Source: a virus. Taken from it: a stretch of 45,778 bases of DNA. The notes under the pieces are model-generated. The model was not told the origin of the DNA. It was given only the letters and a program-made list of their open reading frames with translations, and made no database searches. The position numbers and the translations under genes are program-made. The DNA is taken from positions 1 to 45,778 of the IMG/VR virus record IMGVR_UViG_3300021478_000050. One strand, written 5' to 3'. This document shows positions 18,542 to 26,848 of this stretch, piece after piece (position 1 is the stretch's first letter; each line of letters opens with the position of its first letter).

Positions 18542-19950
18542 TACTGTGTCGCTCCTGACAGCGCTGGCGTCGCAATCGGATTCATATGCGCCTCGCGCTG
18601 CGAGAGTTCTAAGATCGCTGTCGTGTACTCCCCTAGTTCCGCTAGCTTCGAGTTATAGACCATCGCTTGCTTCATAAATCGCTGGAACAACGGCACCGTG
18701 GACAGGAACTCCTCGCCTCCTTGCTTCCAGCTTGCGACATGCTGTGCATAATCAAGCACCGCGTCGAGTTCGTCGCGACCGCATTGCACGAGATCAGTCC
18801 CGGCGACTGGCATTGGCGCGTTCTCGACCACCGTCGCGGTCATGGAGTGTACGATTCCGGGGATCGGCGCAAGCGCAAGCATATTCAGCCCCGCGTGCAG
18901 AGCCACAGATGGCTTGTTCTGCGCTGCCGCTTGCCAGCCGGTGTTGTAGAGGTCGGCGGAATGCACTGAGTCGATCTGCAAGGCTACATCGGCGATACGC
19001 ATAGCTAAGAGTGCGGGTGCATCAAGCAACATTTTCAGTCCCATGCGATAGCGTTGCTCGCAGTACGCCGCGCGGGTAGGGTCTCGGGACAGCGACTCTC
19101 GCGAGAGCAGGTCCGCGAGCGCGCCCCATTTGATAACGTGTGTCCAGTCGTCGGGGATCGCGAGGGTCGTCGGCGTCGTCACGCTCAGCGTCGGTCCTGC
19201 TTCGACGGTCAGGAGTTCGTAATTCCCAGCCCCGCCCGGAGGACGGTCCGTGTCGAAGCTGATCGGCGGCTGCGTGGACATCAGATACGTCTGCGGCGTC
19301 CCGGCGGGAGTGATTGTGTAGTTGCGATTGTAGGACTGCTCTGCCCACGTGTCGTCTGGCCACACGGTCGATGCACTCACGCCGCCGTAGAGACTGAATC
19401 CGTACGGCCCCATGCCGTAAGGGCCGACTCCGTAGGGGATACCAATGAGCGCCTGCGGGAGGTAGGCCATGCGGCGCACGTCCAGCACTGTATCGGGCAG
19501 CGCGATCCGTCCCGCGACTGCGGGGATCAGGCGACGAGTAATCGTGCAGCCAGTGATCGAGAGGATCTCGTCGCGCCGCCGCTGGATCGCGTTCAGCAGA
19601 TCGTCGGCGGTGAATTGAGTAGACGCTCCGGTCCAAGGGTTCCAAGCGATCGGCTCCAACAGGTGATATTGGAGCTGCGTGTATAGGTCGGTGTCATGCA
19701 GAGTCAGAGGGCGCAACGTGTTCGGAAGATTCGTCGCGTCGGTAAGATCGTAAAACGCCACTCCCGGCTGGGAATTGAACAGGAAATCTCCGCGCCAGTA
19801 GGCTGTGAAGGCGTTCCACGTGCGCAGGGATTCCTGAATCAGCGCGGTAAGTTCCGCCGAGGACCAAAAGACCATCGAGCCGTCGTAGAGACGGTTCGCC
19901 AGCTCTTGTCGGCAGAACGACAGTGTCGCGTAACTGTACGGATTCGGCAT
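18541..19950 (-). CDS. Head-tail connector / tail structural protein (469 aa)
   Basis: The N-terminal helical segment (LSFCRQELANRLYDGSMVFW, then SSAELTALIQESLRTWNAFT) resembles the start of adaptor-type head-tail connectors of short-tailed phages. A beta region around residues 55-90 and a second helical block around 100-125 (ADDLLNAIQRRRDEIL) follow. A Gly-Tyr repeat, GIPYGVGPYGMGPYGFSLYG, at about residues 170-189 is encoded at roughly 19385-19445 and probably forms an exposed loop. The C-terminal third is helical (WGALADLLSRESLSRDPTRA). The shared plan with the protein at 29248-30252 suggests two successive connector rings. It starts one base after the small lysine-rich gene ends. Confidence 0.6.
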   Translation of the reverse strand: MPNPYSYATLSFCRQELANRLYDGSMVFWSSAELTALIQESLRTWNAFTAYWRGDFLFNSQPGVAFYDLTDATNLPNTLRPLTLHDTDLYTQLQYHLLEPIAWNPWTGASTQFTADDLLNAIQRRRDEILSITGCTITRRLIPAVAGRIALPDTVLDVRRMAYLPQALIGIPYGVGPYGMGPYGFSLYGGVSASTVWPDDTWAEQSYNRNYTITPAGTPQTYLMSTQPPISFDTDRPPGGAGNYELLTVEAGPTLSVTTPTTLAIPDDWTHVIKWGALADLLSRESLSRDPTRAAYCEQRYRMGLKMLLDAPALLAMRIADVALQIDSVHSADLYNTGWQAAAQNKPSVALHAGLNMLALAPIPGIVHSMTATVVENAPMPVAGTDLVQCGRDELDAVLDYAQHVASWKQGGEEFLSTVPLFQRFMKQAMVYNSKLAELGEYTTAILELSQREAHMNPIATPALSGATQ

Positions 19951-20106
19951 CTATTTGCTGGAGCGCTTCTTACTCTTTTTCTCACTCTTGCGCTTGTTCT
20001 CGGTAGCGTAAAACACCCGCTTGGCCGTCTCGGGGTCCTTATAAGTCTTCTTCATCGAGGCCATGACCTCGTCGCCATGGCCTTCGTAATGTTTGCCGAT
20101 CGGCAC
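19951..20106 (-). CDS. Lys-rich small protein (51 aa)
   Basis: It is read from GTG 20106, preceded by AAAGGTAACCC. The sequence opens with PIGKHYEGHGDEVMASMKK and ends in a strongly basic tail (NKRKSEKKSKKRSSK). A short amphipathic helix is likely in residues 10-40, followed by a disordered nucleic-acid-binding-type tail. It is one of several tiny basic proteins scattered through the late operon. Function is unknown; a DNA-condensing or capsid-internal role is possible. The next gene begins immediately after its stop. Confidence 0.6.
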   Translation of the reverse strand: MPIGKHYEGHGDEVMASMKKTYKDPETAKRVFYATENKRKSEKKSKKRSSK

Positions 20107-20109
20107 GGG

Positions 20110-20331
20110 TTACCTTTCGCCGGTGCCATGCCCAGCGCGTAGCCGACGATTGAACTCCGCGACGCGGTCGTCGGACTGGCTTCCGGACTCGACGGTCTCG
20201 ACGGGCTCGTCGGGTTCACAGTGGATGCGAGTCGTGAGCTTGGGCCGCGCTCCCGCGACTCCCGACGGATATGTCCGGTCTATATACGTGTTGGTATGTT
20301 CCCATGGATCAGGATTGAACTCTTTAGCCAT
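20110..20331 (-). CDS. Hypothetical small late protein (73 aa)
   Basis: A good ribosome site (AAGGAGACTGACA) precedes the ATG at 20331. The protein is hydrophilic and mixed in charge: MAKEFNPDPWEHTNTYIDRT, then KLTTRIHCEPDEPVETVESG, then a basic end EFNRRLRAGHGTGER. It contains one cysteine, no membrane segment and no domain I recognise. Three bases separate it from the lysine-rich gene downstream, so both are in the late transcript between the fibre and the connector. Confidence 0.55.
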   Translation of the reverse strand: MAKEFNPDPWEHTNTYIDRTYPSGVAGARPKLTTRIHCEPDEPVETVESGSQSDDRVAEFNRRLRAGHGTGER

Positions 20332-20345
20332 TGTCAGTCTCCTTT

Positions 20346-22817
20346 TTATGGATCATGCATTGCAGTACATTCGAGAGTTCCGCTCGTAGCCCCACCCGTG
20401 GCTCCGTTGGTAATTCCGGCGATAATTTGGGAAGTGGACTTAGTTAGATTCAGAACGGTCATTGTGTTCACGTTCCCGCCGGTTATTGCACAGGTGGGAG
20501 AATAGCTCGTGTCGGGCCACGGGTAATTCCATGTGAGAGTTGTGTTGCATGTAGCGCCCGCTCCAGCGCCGGTCGCACAAGCGGCTCCACGGATACTCTG
20601 GACCAGCTTGGGAGCTACAAATGTCCCCCCGGCGACACCGTTAGATTGCGTAGAGAAGGTGACGTTGCAGAACACGTTGTTCGTGTCGTTAGAGCCCCAG
20701 CCGATGTCCGTCGTGTTGTAGAGCGACGTTCCGTTGCAAATCTTGTTATCCGTCTGAGCCGTGGTGTCGCCACCGACTATGAATCCGCCGCCACCGACGC
20801 CTCCGGTGGCTGTCGTGTTCCAGTTGGTGAAGTTATTGCGCCGCGAGTTGCCGTCCAGGAGAATGGCTATAAAGGTGGAACCGGCAGAATGCACTTGGAT
20901 GTTGGTGAAGTTGTTCCAACTGGAGTGCTGTAACTTCATGCCGCGATCAGCTCCCTTGACGGAGGTGATATCGCTGATGTTGGAGCCGTTGTCGAAGTAG
21001 AAGCCGGGGCCGAATGTGCCGGATTCGGTGCTGAACCATCGTTCGGCCTGCATCCCGGTCTGTATCGCCGCGTAAAGATCGTTGAATCCCGTGGTGGAGC
21101 CGATCTTGCTGGAGCGCAGGTCGGTGAAGCGGTTCTTATAGCCATAGCTGGCATTCATTCCGAAGGCGGTGGTTTGTACTCCCACGAAGTCCAAGTTGCG
21201 AACTTCGGAGTTAATGGCAAATTCCAGCAGCAGAGCGTTCGTGGTGGCTCCGGTCTGGCCGGTGAGATCCAAGGTGAATCCACCGATTCTGACGTTCAGC
21301 AACGGGGCGGTGTACTTCTGAACCTTGGCTGTGTTCGCCGTGAGAAAGCTCTCGTACATCGGGTCCGCCGTGGTGATGGTGTCGCCTACGAGGTTATCTA
21401 CCCGCGTAGTCTCGTAAGTGGTTATCGCCAGAGCGTCCGATATAAGAATGTAGTCTCCGATGCTCAATCCGAGAGCTGCGGCTCCTCCGCCGACCAGCGC
21501 CACCGTGTTGCTACCCTCGCTGGAGTTGGAGGTCAGGTTCGATGTTGTGCCTCCCAGCGTACCTACGAAGGAGAGGCAGTTGAACGACGAGCTTCCCGTG
21601 CAGGTGATGATGGATGTAGATCCGGAGCCTTGCAGGCAGGCGTTCGAGGAGTTCCAAGAGACGCTGCTGCTGATGGAAATGGTCGTAGCTGGAGGGATGT
21701 TCACGCAGGTCCCAGCGGAAGTGGCGGCGGTGATAGCGTTGGTCAGGCCCGTCTGCGTCTTGGGATATTGCGAACCGTCGAGGTTTATTGCACCGTTCAG
21801 CGTACCGACTGTATCGGTCCCCGTGAGAGTCACATTACCACTGTCGGTGCGTGTTCCGGTGACGGTGCCGGTGATGACTGGAGAGGTCAGCGTAGGCCCA
21901 GTGTAGGACGCGCCCCCGGCAACAGTGCCGGTGATGGAAGGGGAGGTTAGGCTTTTATTCGTAAGTGTCTCAGTGCCGGTGTCTGTGCCGGTTGTCGTCG
22001 GCGAGGTGATCGTCGGCGTGTTGATCGTCGGAGAGGTCTGAAGGATAACCGTACCGCCGGTGCCGGACACTGCTGTTAGCCCATTGCCGTTTATCCGTAG
22101 CACGTTCCCGTTTACAGAGGTATCGAAGACCTGAGATTCGCCCACGCCGAGCGAGTGCCAGTTGCCATCAGCCTCCAGTACGAATTCAAATTGCTCGGAC
22201 TTCCCGGCGGTAGGAGTCAGAAGCGGAGGGTTGATGAAGTTCGCGGGCCATGCGAAAGTCCACGGTCCACCCGCACCTTGGGTCAAGGTGACGGCGATAA
22301 GCTGCCCGGTCGTGGCTCCTGTGACGACGCTGGAAGTGACATTACCGGTTAGAGTCATGGAGAACAGGGAGCAGGAGTTGGCGGTGAAGGTTGGAGTCGC
22401 GTTGAAAGCGATAATGCACTGCGTCAGGGACTGCTGGACTGGATCGTTTAGGATGATGTCAGGGTAGGTCACTGGAGTCGGCATCCCCGCGCCGGAGGTA
22501 ATTACATCGTAGTGGCCATTCGCACTGTAAAATTGAAATTGTCCTCCCGTTTGGGCCACAAAAGGGTTTGCCAATGGAGTCAGCGCATTATCGGCATAGA
22601 TCGTCGCGAGCCCGCCGCCATGAATATTCACAGTTACAAGACACTGCGGAAACGATCCTTGAACTTGATTATTACTTTGTAGTCCTGATGTTACGACCAG
22701 CGTTGCGCCAGCTTCACACCACCCTGACGCGCTCTGATTAGCAAGTAGCGAACTAGGCCAAAGAAACACGGCCAGCGCGAGAAGGCTCCATAGTGCGATG
22801 TGATTTAGACGACGCAT
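20346..22817 (-). CDS. Exported tail fibre with beta repeats and beta-helix (823 aa)
   Basis: The start is the ATG at 22817 with GGAG eight bases upstream; it overlaps the glycosyltransferase stop by 13 bases. Residues 1-27 form a signal peptide (MRRLNHIALWSLLALAVFLW, then PSSLLAN). After a beta-rich N-terminal domain, residues about 265-345 hold fibre-shaft repeats of the type T-N-K-S-L-T-S-P-S-I-T-G and T-L-T-S-P-V-I-T-G-T-V, common in phage fibres. From about residue 355 (TGLTNAITAATSAGTCVNIP) the pattern is that of a right-handed beta-helix (LNVRIGGFTLDLTGQTG; NFTNIQVHSAGSTFIAILLD). A small terminal domain from about 740 ends in LECTAMHDP. Fourteen cysteines are present. Likely receptor binding; no catalytic residues identified. 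Confidence 0.75.
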   Translation of the reverse strand: MRRLNHIALWSLLALAVFLWPSSLLANQSASGWCEAGATLVVTSGLQSNNQVQGSFPQCLVTVNIHGGGLATIYADNALTPLANPFVAQTGGQFQFYSANGHYDVITSGAGMPTPVTYPDIILNDPVQQSLTQCIIAFNATPTFTANSCSLFSMTLTGNVTSSVVTGATTGQLIAVTLTQGAGGPWTFAWPANFINPPLLTPTAGKSEQFEFVLEADGNWHSLGVGESQVFDTSVNGNVLRINGNGLTAVSGTGGTVILQTSPTINTPTITSPTTTGTDTGTETLTNKSLTSPSITGTVAGGASYTGPTLTSPVITGTVTGTRTDSGNVTLTGTDTVGTLNGAINLDGSQYPKTQTGLTNAITAATSAGTCVNIPPATTISISSSVSWNSSNACLQGSGSTSIITCTGSSSFNCLSFVGTLGGTTSNLTSNSSEGSNTVALVGGGAAALGLSIGDYILISDALAITTYETTRVDNLVGDTITTADPMYESFLTANTAKVQKYTAPLLNVRIGGFTLDLTGQTGATTNALLLEFAINSEVRNLDFVGVQTTAFGMNASYGYKNRFTDLRSSKIGSTTGFNDLYAAIQTGMQAERWFSTESGTFGPGFYFDNGSNISDITSVKGADRGMKLQHSSWNNFTNIQVHSAGSTFIAILLDGNSRRNNFTNWNTTATGGVGGGGFIVGGDTTAQTDNKICNGTSLYNTTDIGWGSNDTNNVFCNVTFSTQSNGVAGGTFVAPKLVQSIRGAACATGAGAGATCNTTLTWNYPWPDTSYSPTCAITGGNVNTMTVLNLTKSTSQIIAGITNGATGGATSGTLECTAMHDP

Positions 22818-23755
22818 CGTGCCCACTCCATTATCTCATCGACTCCGTCGCGCTTGTAAATCATCGGGAAGTATTGTCGGGATTGGAGCATCGCAGGCGA
22901 CGCCCACGCGGATGCCATTCGCTCGTCGAAGGAGAGATATTTACTAGGTGATATCGAATCTCCCCTTCCCCGCCACCATATCGCTGTGGGGGTTCCTAAG
23001 TACGCGGAGACGATGCCAACACCGGACTGGTAAGAAACGACGAAACGTGCGTTCTGTGTGATCGAGTAGAGTTGGCCGATGGATGTCTGTCCAATCAGGT
23101 TGGTCCAATATGGCGAGTCGCCATTAAGTTGCGGCCCCACAAGATTCTGGAAGTAAGCCACGTCATAGGGTGCGCCAACCGCGACAATACGTAGCCCGAA
23201 CTCGTCGTGAACACGCCTTCCAAGGTTGATCCAATCTTCAGGCTTCCACAATGGCCCCCGATTATGGCCGTCGGTAGTGTTTCCAGTGAGTGGTCCAAGG
23301 TAAAAGACAGCATAATCCCTAGGTATCAGGCTAGTCGTAAGGTGATCTAATTCGTCAATGATGAAATCCTTCCAGATATCCCAGTTGATCTCGTACTGCG
23401 GCAACCAGTTCTCCAAGCGTATCCCGCGCTCCAGTGGACCGTTCGGCATCAGCGCGCAGACACGCTCCATCTTCCAGCCGGTTTTATCCGGGAAGTTGTA
23501 CATGCCGTCTTCGATGTAGTTGTAATAGCCCTCGGGCGACACGGCGACCTTCGGATGGACGCTGTACGGTCGCATCTCAGCGGAGTCCACGAAGCTGAAT
23601 CGGCGCACGAAATCGAGCGCGCGGGTTTCGATCTGGTGGCCACCGCCGGACAGAAGCACGTCGATGCGGCCATCGCCTATCTTCGTGGAGATGGATTGGA
23701 TTTTGTGCAGCGCCCAAACGCTGTCGCCGATTCCTTGCGGGAGTAAGAAGCGCAT
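22805..23755 (-). CDS. Glycosyltransferase family 9-like protein (316 aa)
   Basis: The ATG at 23755 overlaps the HNH gene stop as TGATG. The protein opens with RFLLPQGIGDSVWALHKIQS, which fits the G-x-G-D-x-x-x-x-x-P/K loop of ADP-heptose:LPS heptosyltransferases (GT9, GT-B fold). The C-terminal half has the nucleotide-sugar-site pattern ARFVVSYQSGVGIVSAYLGT, where most GT9 members have a D-S-G-x-x-H-x-A core; the usual histidine is replaced (QSGVGIVSA), so activity is not certain. It has no membrane segment. It would transfer a sugar from a nucleotide-sugar donor; donor and acceptor are unknown. It ends the sugar-modification cassette and overlaps the fibre gene. Confidence 0.65.
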   Translation of the reverse strand: MRFLLPQGIGDSVWALHKIQSISTKIGDGRIDVLLSGGGHQIETRALDFVRRFSFVDSAEMRPYSVHPKVAVSPEGYYNYIEDGMYNFPDKTGWKMERVCALMPNGPLERGIRLENWLPQYEINWDIWKDFIIDELDHLTTSLIPRDYAVFYLGPLTGNTTDGHNRGPLWKPEDWINLGRRVHDEFGLRIVAVGAPYDVAYFQNLVGPQLNGDSPYWTNLIGQTSIGQLYSITQNARFVVSYQSGVGIVSAYLGTPTAIWWRGRGDSISPSKYLSFDERMASAWASPAMLQSRQYFPMIYKRDGVDEIMEWARCVV

Positions 23756-24219
23756 CAATTAACCTCTGTTTTATTTCGTGCACGAAACTCCGAATCACGA
23801 ATGCGAAGACAAGCTCTACACTTCCTTTTTCCTTGGTAATGATACAAATTACTCTCATCTAATAAGGAATGGCCTCTTGAACACACATTCAAGCGAGCGT
23901 TTCTATGTCGCTTTTTGCTGGCTGAATCCAACTGGTTTTTACTATTGGTTCCCGCGAAAATGTGGGACCAACGAACACAACTGGGATTGTCGCAATGATG
24001 ACACGCCTGCATACCAACAGGAAAAGAAGTGCCATGATGCAACTCCCAAGCTACTTGGGAAGCCTTCCTTATTCTACAACCATCCCAAAAATCTCCATAT
24101 CCTTTAGGATGTCTTGAGCCCATCCAAAGCCAGCACATTCCCAACTCTGGCCTAGAATAAACAAAACTTCTGTTGTTAACACGACTCCAGAATCTTTCTT
24201 CCATAGAAAGAGATTTCAC
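23755..24219 (-). CDS. HNH homing-type endonuclease (154 aa)
   Basis: The protein has the bba-metal HNH core of phage homing endonucleases. A loop CWLWMGSRHPKGYGDFWDG at residues 29-47 is followed by CHHCDNPSCVRWSHIFAGTN at 73-92, with catalytic-type His and zinc-type Cys, and then N95. A second zinc knuckle follows (CSRGH at 103-107 with CRAC at 124-127). It starts at GTG 24219 (GTGA overlap with the methyltransferase stop) or at an ATG five codons later. It ends as TGATG with the glycosyltransferase. Local sequence is much more AT-rich than its surroundings (21 of 60 bases are G or C at 23821-23880), a sign of insertion. Neighbouring genes are intact. Confidence 0.85.
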   Translation of the reverse strand: MKSLSMEERFWSRVNNRSFVYSRPELGMCWLWMGSRHPKGYGDFWDGCRIRKASQVAWELHHGTSFPVGMQACHHCDNPSCVRWSHIFAGTNSKNQLDSASKKRHRNARLNVCSRGHSLLDESNLYHYQGKRKCRACLRIRDSEFRARNKTEVN

Positions 24220-24881
24220 TGAGACTCCTTCTGATGGTCAGTCCTAATTAAGATATCCCCAGACCAAGTGTCGCCGAAATACGCCCAGTCAACACTGCCA
24301 CGGTCGAGGCCCACCTGTAGCGCACGGAATATCCCCGCCCCCACCGCCGGATCGCAGGCGTCGTCGCACAGAATCCACTTCGCGCCGGAGTTCCACGCGG
24401 ACAACAGATCGTGGTAGACCGCCTCGGAGGAGTGGTTCCCGTCGATGTGGACGAGATCGCACTCCGGCATCGTGTCTATTAACTGCGAGTCGCCTTCTAG
24501 AATCTCGAAGTCGAACTGGAGCGCGGAGAGCTTGGCGCGGACGGTTTCGAGGAAGGGTTTCCCGAGACGCGCCGACCACTCGCCGGTGTCGAGGCCAATG
24601 TAACGAGCAGTCGGACGAGCATGTAGAAACGCGAGGGCCGAGACTCCGGAGCCCACGCCGATTTCGACGATGGTTCGCGGGCGTAGGACTTTCGCGACTG
24701 CGTACTTGAAGCAGGCATAACGCCTACGATAGTCGTCTGTGTTCTTCGCGGAGAAGGATTCGTCGAAGGGGTCTAGGTACGGGCGATGGTCGTATACCAA
24801 TCTATCCCAGACGCTATCTATACACACGACAGCCTCGCGGCAGTTGTCGATGTCGCGGACGAGCGTCGGACTAATGACCAT
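24216..24881 (-). CDS. Class I SAM-dependent methyltransferase (221 aa)
   Basis: The Rossmann motif I is VEIGVGSG at residues 72-79, with the acidic motif II LDTGEW near 97 and a post-motif strand DLVHIDGNHSSEA at 142-154. The HIDGNH element is typical of the Methyltransf_24-type class I enzymes found in sugar and natural-product clusters, where an Asp and His lie near the metal/acceptor site. The N-terminus (about 1-65) is a helical cap. It overlaps the preceding methyltransferase by 11 bases and is followed by the HNH gene. The acceptor is probably a sugar hydroxyl or related small molecule; this is inferred from the cassette. Confidence 0.75.
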   Translation of the reverse strand: MVISPTLVRDIDNCREAVVCIDSVWDRLVYDHRPYLDPFDESFSAKNTDDYRRRYACFKYAVAKVLRPRTIVEIGVGSGVSALAFLHARPTARYIGLDTGEWSARLGKPFLETVRAKLSALQFDFEILEGDSQLIDTMPECDLVHIDGNHSSEAVYHDLLSAWNSGAKWILCDDACDPAVGAGIFRALQVGLDRGSVDWAYFGDTWSGDILIRTDHQKESQ

Positions 24882-25416
24882 AAATCACCACCAGTCGCGA
24901 ATATGGGTCCCGCCCAATCTCGAACTCGTGTGTCCAGCACACGTAAGGAATCTGGGAGATAACTTCTTTAGGATACGGCACGTCTTCGATGACATAGACG
25001 CCGCTGGGCTTAAGCAGCGGCATAAGTTCCATCGCTGAGACGACCTGATGCCCGGACACGTGCGAACCGTCGTCCACGATGAAGTCGAAGTCGCCGCCGA
25101 TGAGCTGAGCAGTGTCGCGCAGAGCTTCGACGTTGCTCTGGTCGCACTGGTAGGAGCGAATTCGTCCATCGTGGATGAGTCTCGCTGGGTCGGCGTCGAT
25201 GGCGTAGATGATCGCGTTGGGGAAGTATTCCTCCCACATGCGCAGGGACGCGCCCACGTCGATGCCGATTTCGAGGACTTTCTTGATTGAATTACGGCGG
25301 TAGCCGAACAGCGAGTCGTAGAAGTGAGTATACCCGTGGCCCTTCGGCTCGGGGCGCTTGTCGGTGCCGTATTTTTCTGAGAGGGCGCAGAGTTCGGTGT
25401 AGGGGACGGTTTTCAC
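24871..25416 (-). CDS. TylE-like class I methyltransferase (181 aa)
   Basis: It starts at GTG 25416 in a GTGA overlap with the previous stop. The order of elements, L-x-x-x-Y-G-T-D-K near residues 11-20, then HFYDSLFG, LEIGIDVGASLRMWEEYFPN at 48-67, YAIDADPAR, and DFIVDDGSH at 111-119, is the signature of macrocin/demethylmacrocin O-methyltransferase relatives (TylE/TylF type). Those methylate sugar hydroxyls on natural products. The protein is shorter than most antibiotic-cluster homologues. No membrane segment is present. In this position it would methylate a sugar added by the cassette's glycosyltransferases. Confidence 0.75.
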   Translation of the reverse strand: MKTVPYTELCALSEKYGTDKRPEPKGHGYTHFYDSLFGYRRNSIKKVLEIGIDVGASLRMWEEYFPNAIIYAIDADPARLIHDGRIRSYQCDQSNVEALRDTAQLIGGDFDFIVDDGSHVSGHQVVSAMELMPLLKPSGVYVIEDVPYPKEVISQIPYVCWTHEFEIGRDPYSRLVVIYGH

Positions 25417-25952
25417 TTGAATATCACTCCGATCCCCCCGCCGGATAATATCCCGTCCTGCGGCGCGCCGGGTCCCTGCCACGCGAGCGCGGAGGCGCGG
25501 TCGCAGCCGATGATCTTCGCGGACGGATGCTCCAGCGCGATCTGCGGCCAGATTCGCTTGGCGATGTTCGGGATGAGGATATCGTGGAATCCCACGAGCT
25601 TCTGCGCTGTCGAGTACCAGAGGTCGAAGTCCAAGCGTGGCGCGTCGTTGTCGTGGTCCGCGTCGATGAACACAGCGTCGGGGAGATCGCCGAGCAGATG
25701 CAGGACACGGTCGAGCGTACGGCGGTCGTGGGAGTCGCCACGGACATATTGCACGCCATTCTCATTGACGTGGCCATCCGGATTATTTATATCCACAGCG
25801 ACTACTCTCATGCCCATCTGGGCCATGTAGTCCGCGTGCCCGGTGCCGAGTTCGACGTAGGACTTGCAGTCGTAGGCGCGAAGGAGCGCGGCCCAAGCCA
25901 TGAACTCTGGCTCGCGCTGGCCGCAGGGAGCTTGCATGAATGTCGGCAGCAT
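25413..25952 (-). CDS. Class I SAM-dependent methyltransferase (179 aa)
   Basis: The start ATG at 25952 overlaps the glycosyltransferase stop as TAATG; longer in-frame starts lie inside that gene and translate into unlike sequence. Motif I is VELGTG at 33-38, with VVAVDINNP near 50 and FIDADHDND at 95-103, again the Asp-His pattern of small-molecule methyltransferases. The C-terminus is Gly-rich and ends GIGVIFK. It is the first of three small methyltransferases in a row, each coupled to the next, which suggests that the cassette places several methyl groups on one glycan or works on several positions. Confidence 0.7.
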   Translation of the reverse strand: MLPTFMQAPCGQREPEFMAWAALLRAYDCKSYVELGTGHADYMAQMGMRVVAVDINNPDGHVNENGVQYVRGDSHDRRTLDRVLHLLGDLPDAVFIDADHDNDAPRLDFDLWYSTAQKLVGFHDILIPNIAKRIWPQIALEHPSAKIIGCDRASALAWQGPGAPQDGILSGGGIGVIFK

Positions 25953-26848
25953 TAGTAGCCCGCTCGATTTGGCTGGTCTTGGATCACAGCGCCGGGGTCT
26001 TTGCCATACTTCGCCACGAAGGACTGGTAGTCGTGCTCCCAGATGCCGATGGCGGGGTCGCCGATCGTGGACTGGCAGTGGATGTGAAGGAACGGAGTGT
26101 TGGGAATTACTTTCACCGGCGGGAGTCCGCGTAGCGCACAGAGGATCGGGTACTCCATGTCGTAGAAGATTCCATTGGACTCGTCGAAGCCGCCGATCTG
26201 CTCCCAAGTTGCGATGGGAATGATGAAGCCAGACGGACCAAGGCGAGACATCGTGGTGACGCGCTCAGTTACGAAGTATTTCACGAACCAGTCGGACAGG
26301 TGGACGCCTTCGGATGCGCCTTCGGAGCCGAAGTACATTGCGCTGCGTCCGTTGGGGCATAGCTTCTGCCACAATTCTGCTGACTCCAGATCGTGGGAGT
26401 CCCAGAACTCGGGCGGGCGGTGCCAGTAGCCGGAGTTCTCAGGTGGCGGCTGGACGAGGGCTTCCATGAAACTAAGCGTCAGAGCCGACGAGTAGCCAAT
26501 CTCGGGCATCCTGTGCATAGATAGCCAGTTACGATTCTCCGGTAGCGGAGAGAACACCGTGTCGTCGTGCAGGCAGCACGCATACCCGTAGCCTAGTTCT
26601 CGCATCCATTTGATCGCTTCGTTAAAATATCCATTGATATAGCCGTTGCTACTTGTGTGACGGACCAGCACTCCCGGCTGCTTCTCGAATTCGCTAGACG
26701 GGACCGCTGCGTTGTTGTTGTCCCACACGCGGCTCCCGGTCCCGAGCGCAATGTACACCGGCAGCGTCGGCTCGCCGCGACGGAACGACCGCAGCGCGCG
26801 CATCATCTTGATCCCGCCGGTGGACACAAATACGACGCCTGCCTTCAT
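25952..26848 (-). CDS. GT-A-type glycosyltransferase (298 aa)
   Basis: The N-terminus (AGVVFVSTGGIKMMRALRSF) and the segment NEAIKWMRELGYGYACCLHD followed by DT form the donor-binding half of a family 2-like GT-A fold. CCLHDDT at about residues 91-97 takes the place of the metal-binding D-x-D. The C-terminal half has RLGPSGFIIPIATWEQIGGF followed by DESNGIFYDMEYPILCALRG, the acceptor-side W-x-x-x-G-G-F-D and D-x-E-y elements seen in GT2 proteins. There is no membrane anchor, so it acts in the cytoplasm on a soluble or protein acceptor. It starts ATGA over the methyltransferase stop. The sugar is unknown. Confidence 0.7.
   Translation of the reverse strand: MKAGVVFVSTGGIKMMRALRSFRRGEPTLPVYIALGTGSRVWDNNNAAVPSSEFEKQPGVLVRHTSSNGYINGYFNEAIKWMRELGYGYACCLHDDTVFSPLPENRNWLSMHRMPEIGYSSALTLSFMEALVQPPPENSGYWHRPPEFWDSHDLESAELWQKLCPNGRSAMYFGSEGASEGVHLSDWFVKYFVTERVTTMSRLGPSGFIIPIATWEQIGGFDESNGIFYDMEYPILCALRGLPPVKVIPNTPFLHIHCQSTIGDPAIGIWEHDYQSFVAKYGKDPGAVIQDQPNRAGY

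Noticed and set aside
2934-22817. Diversity-generating retroelement target in the fibre genes
   Set aside because: No reverse transcriptase or template repeat is visible in the window.
25953-26207. Extended N-terminus of the 179-residue methyltransferase
   Set aside because: It overlaps the glycosyltransferase; the translated part is Arg/Pro-rich and unlike any methyltransferase.
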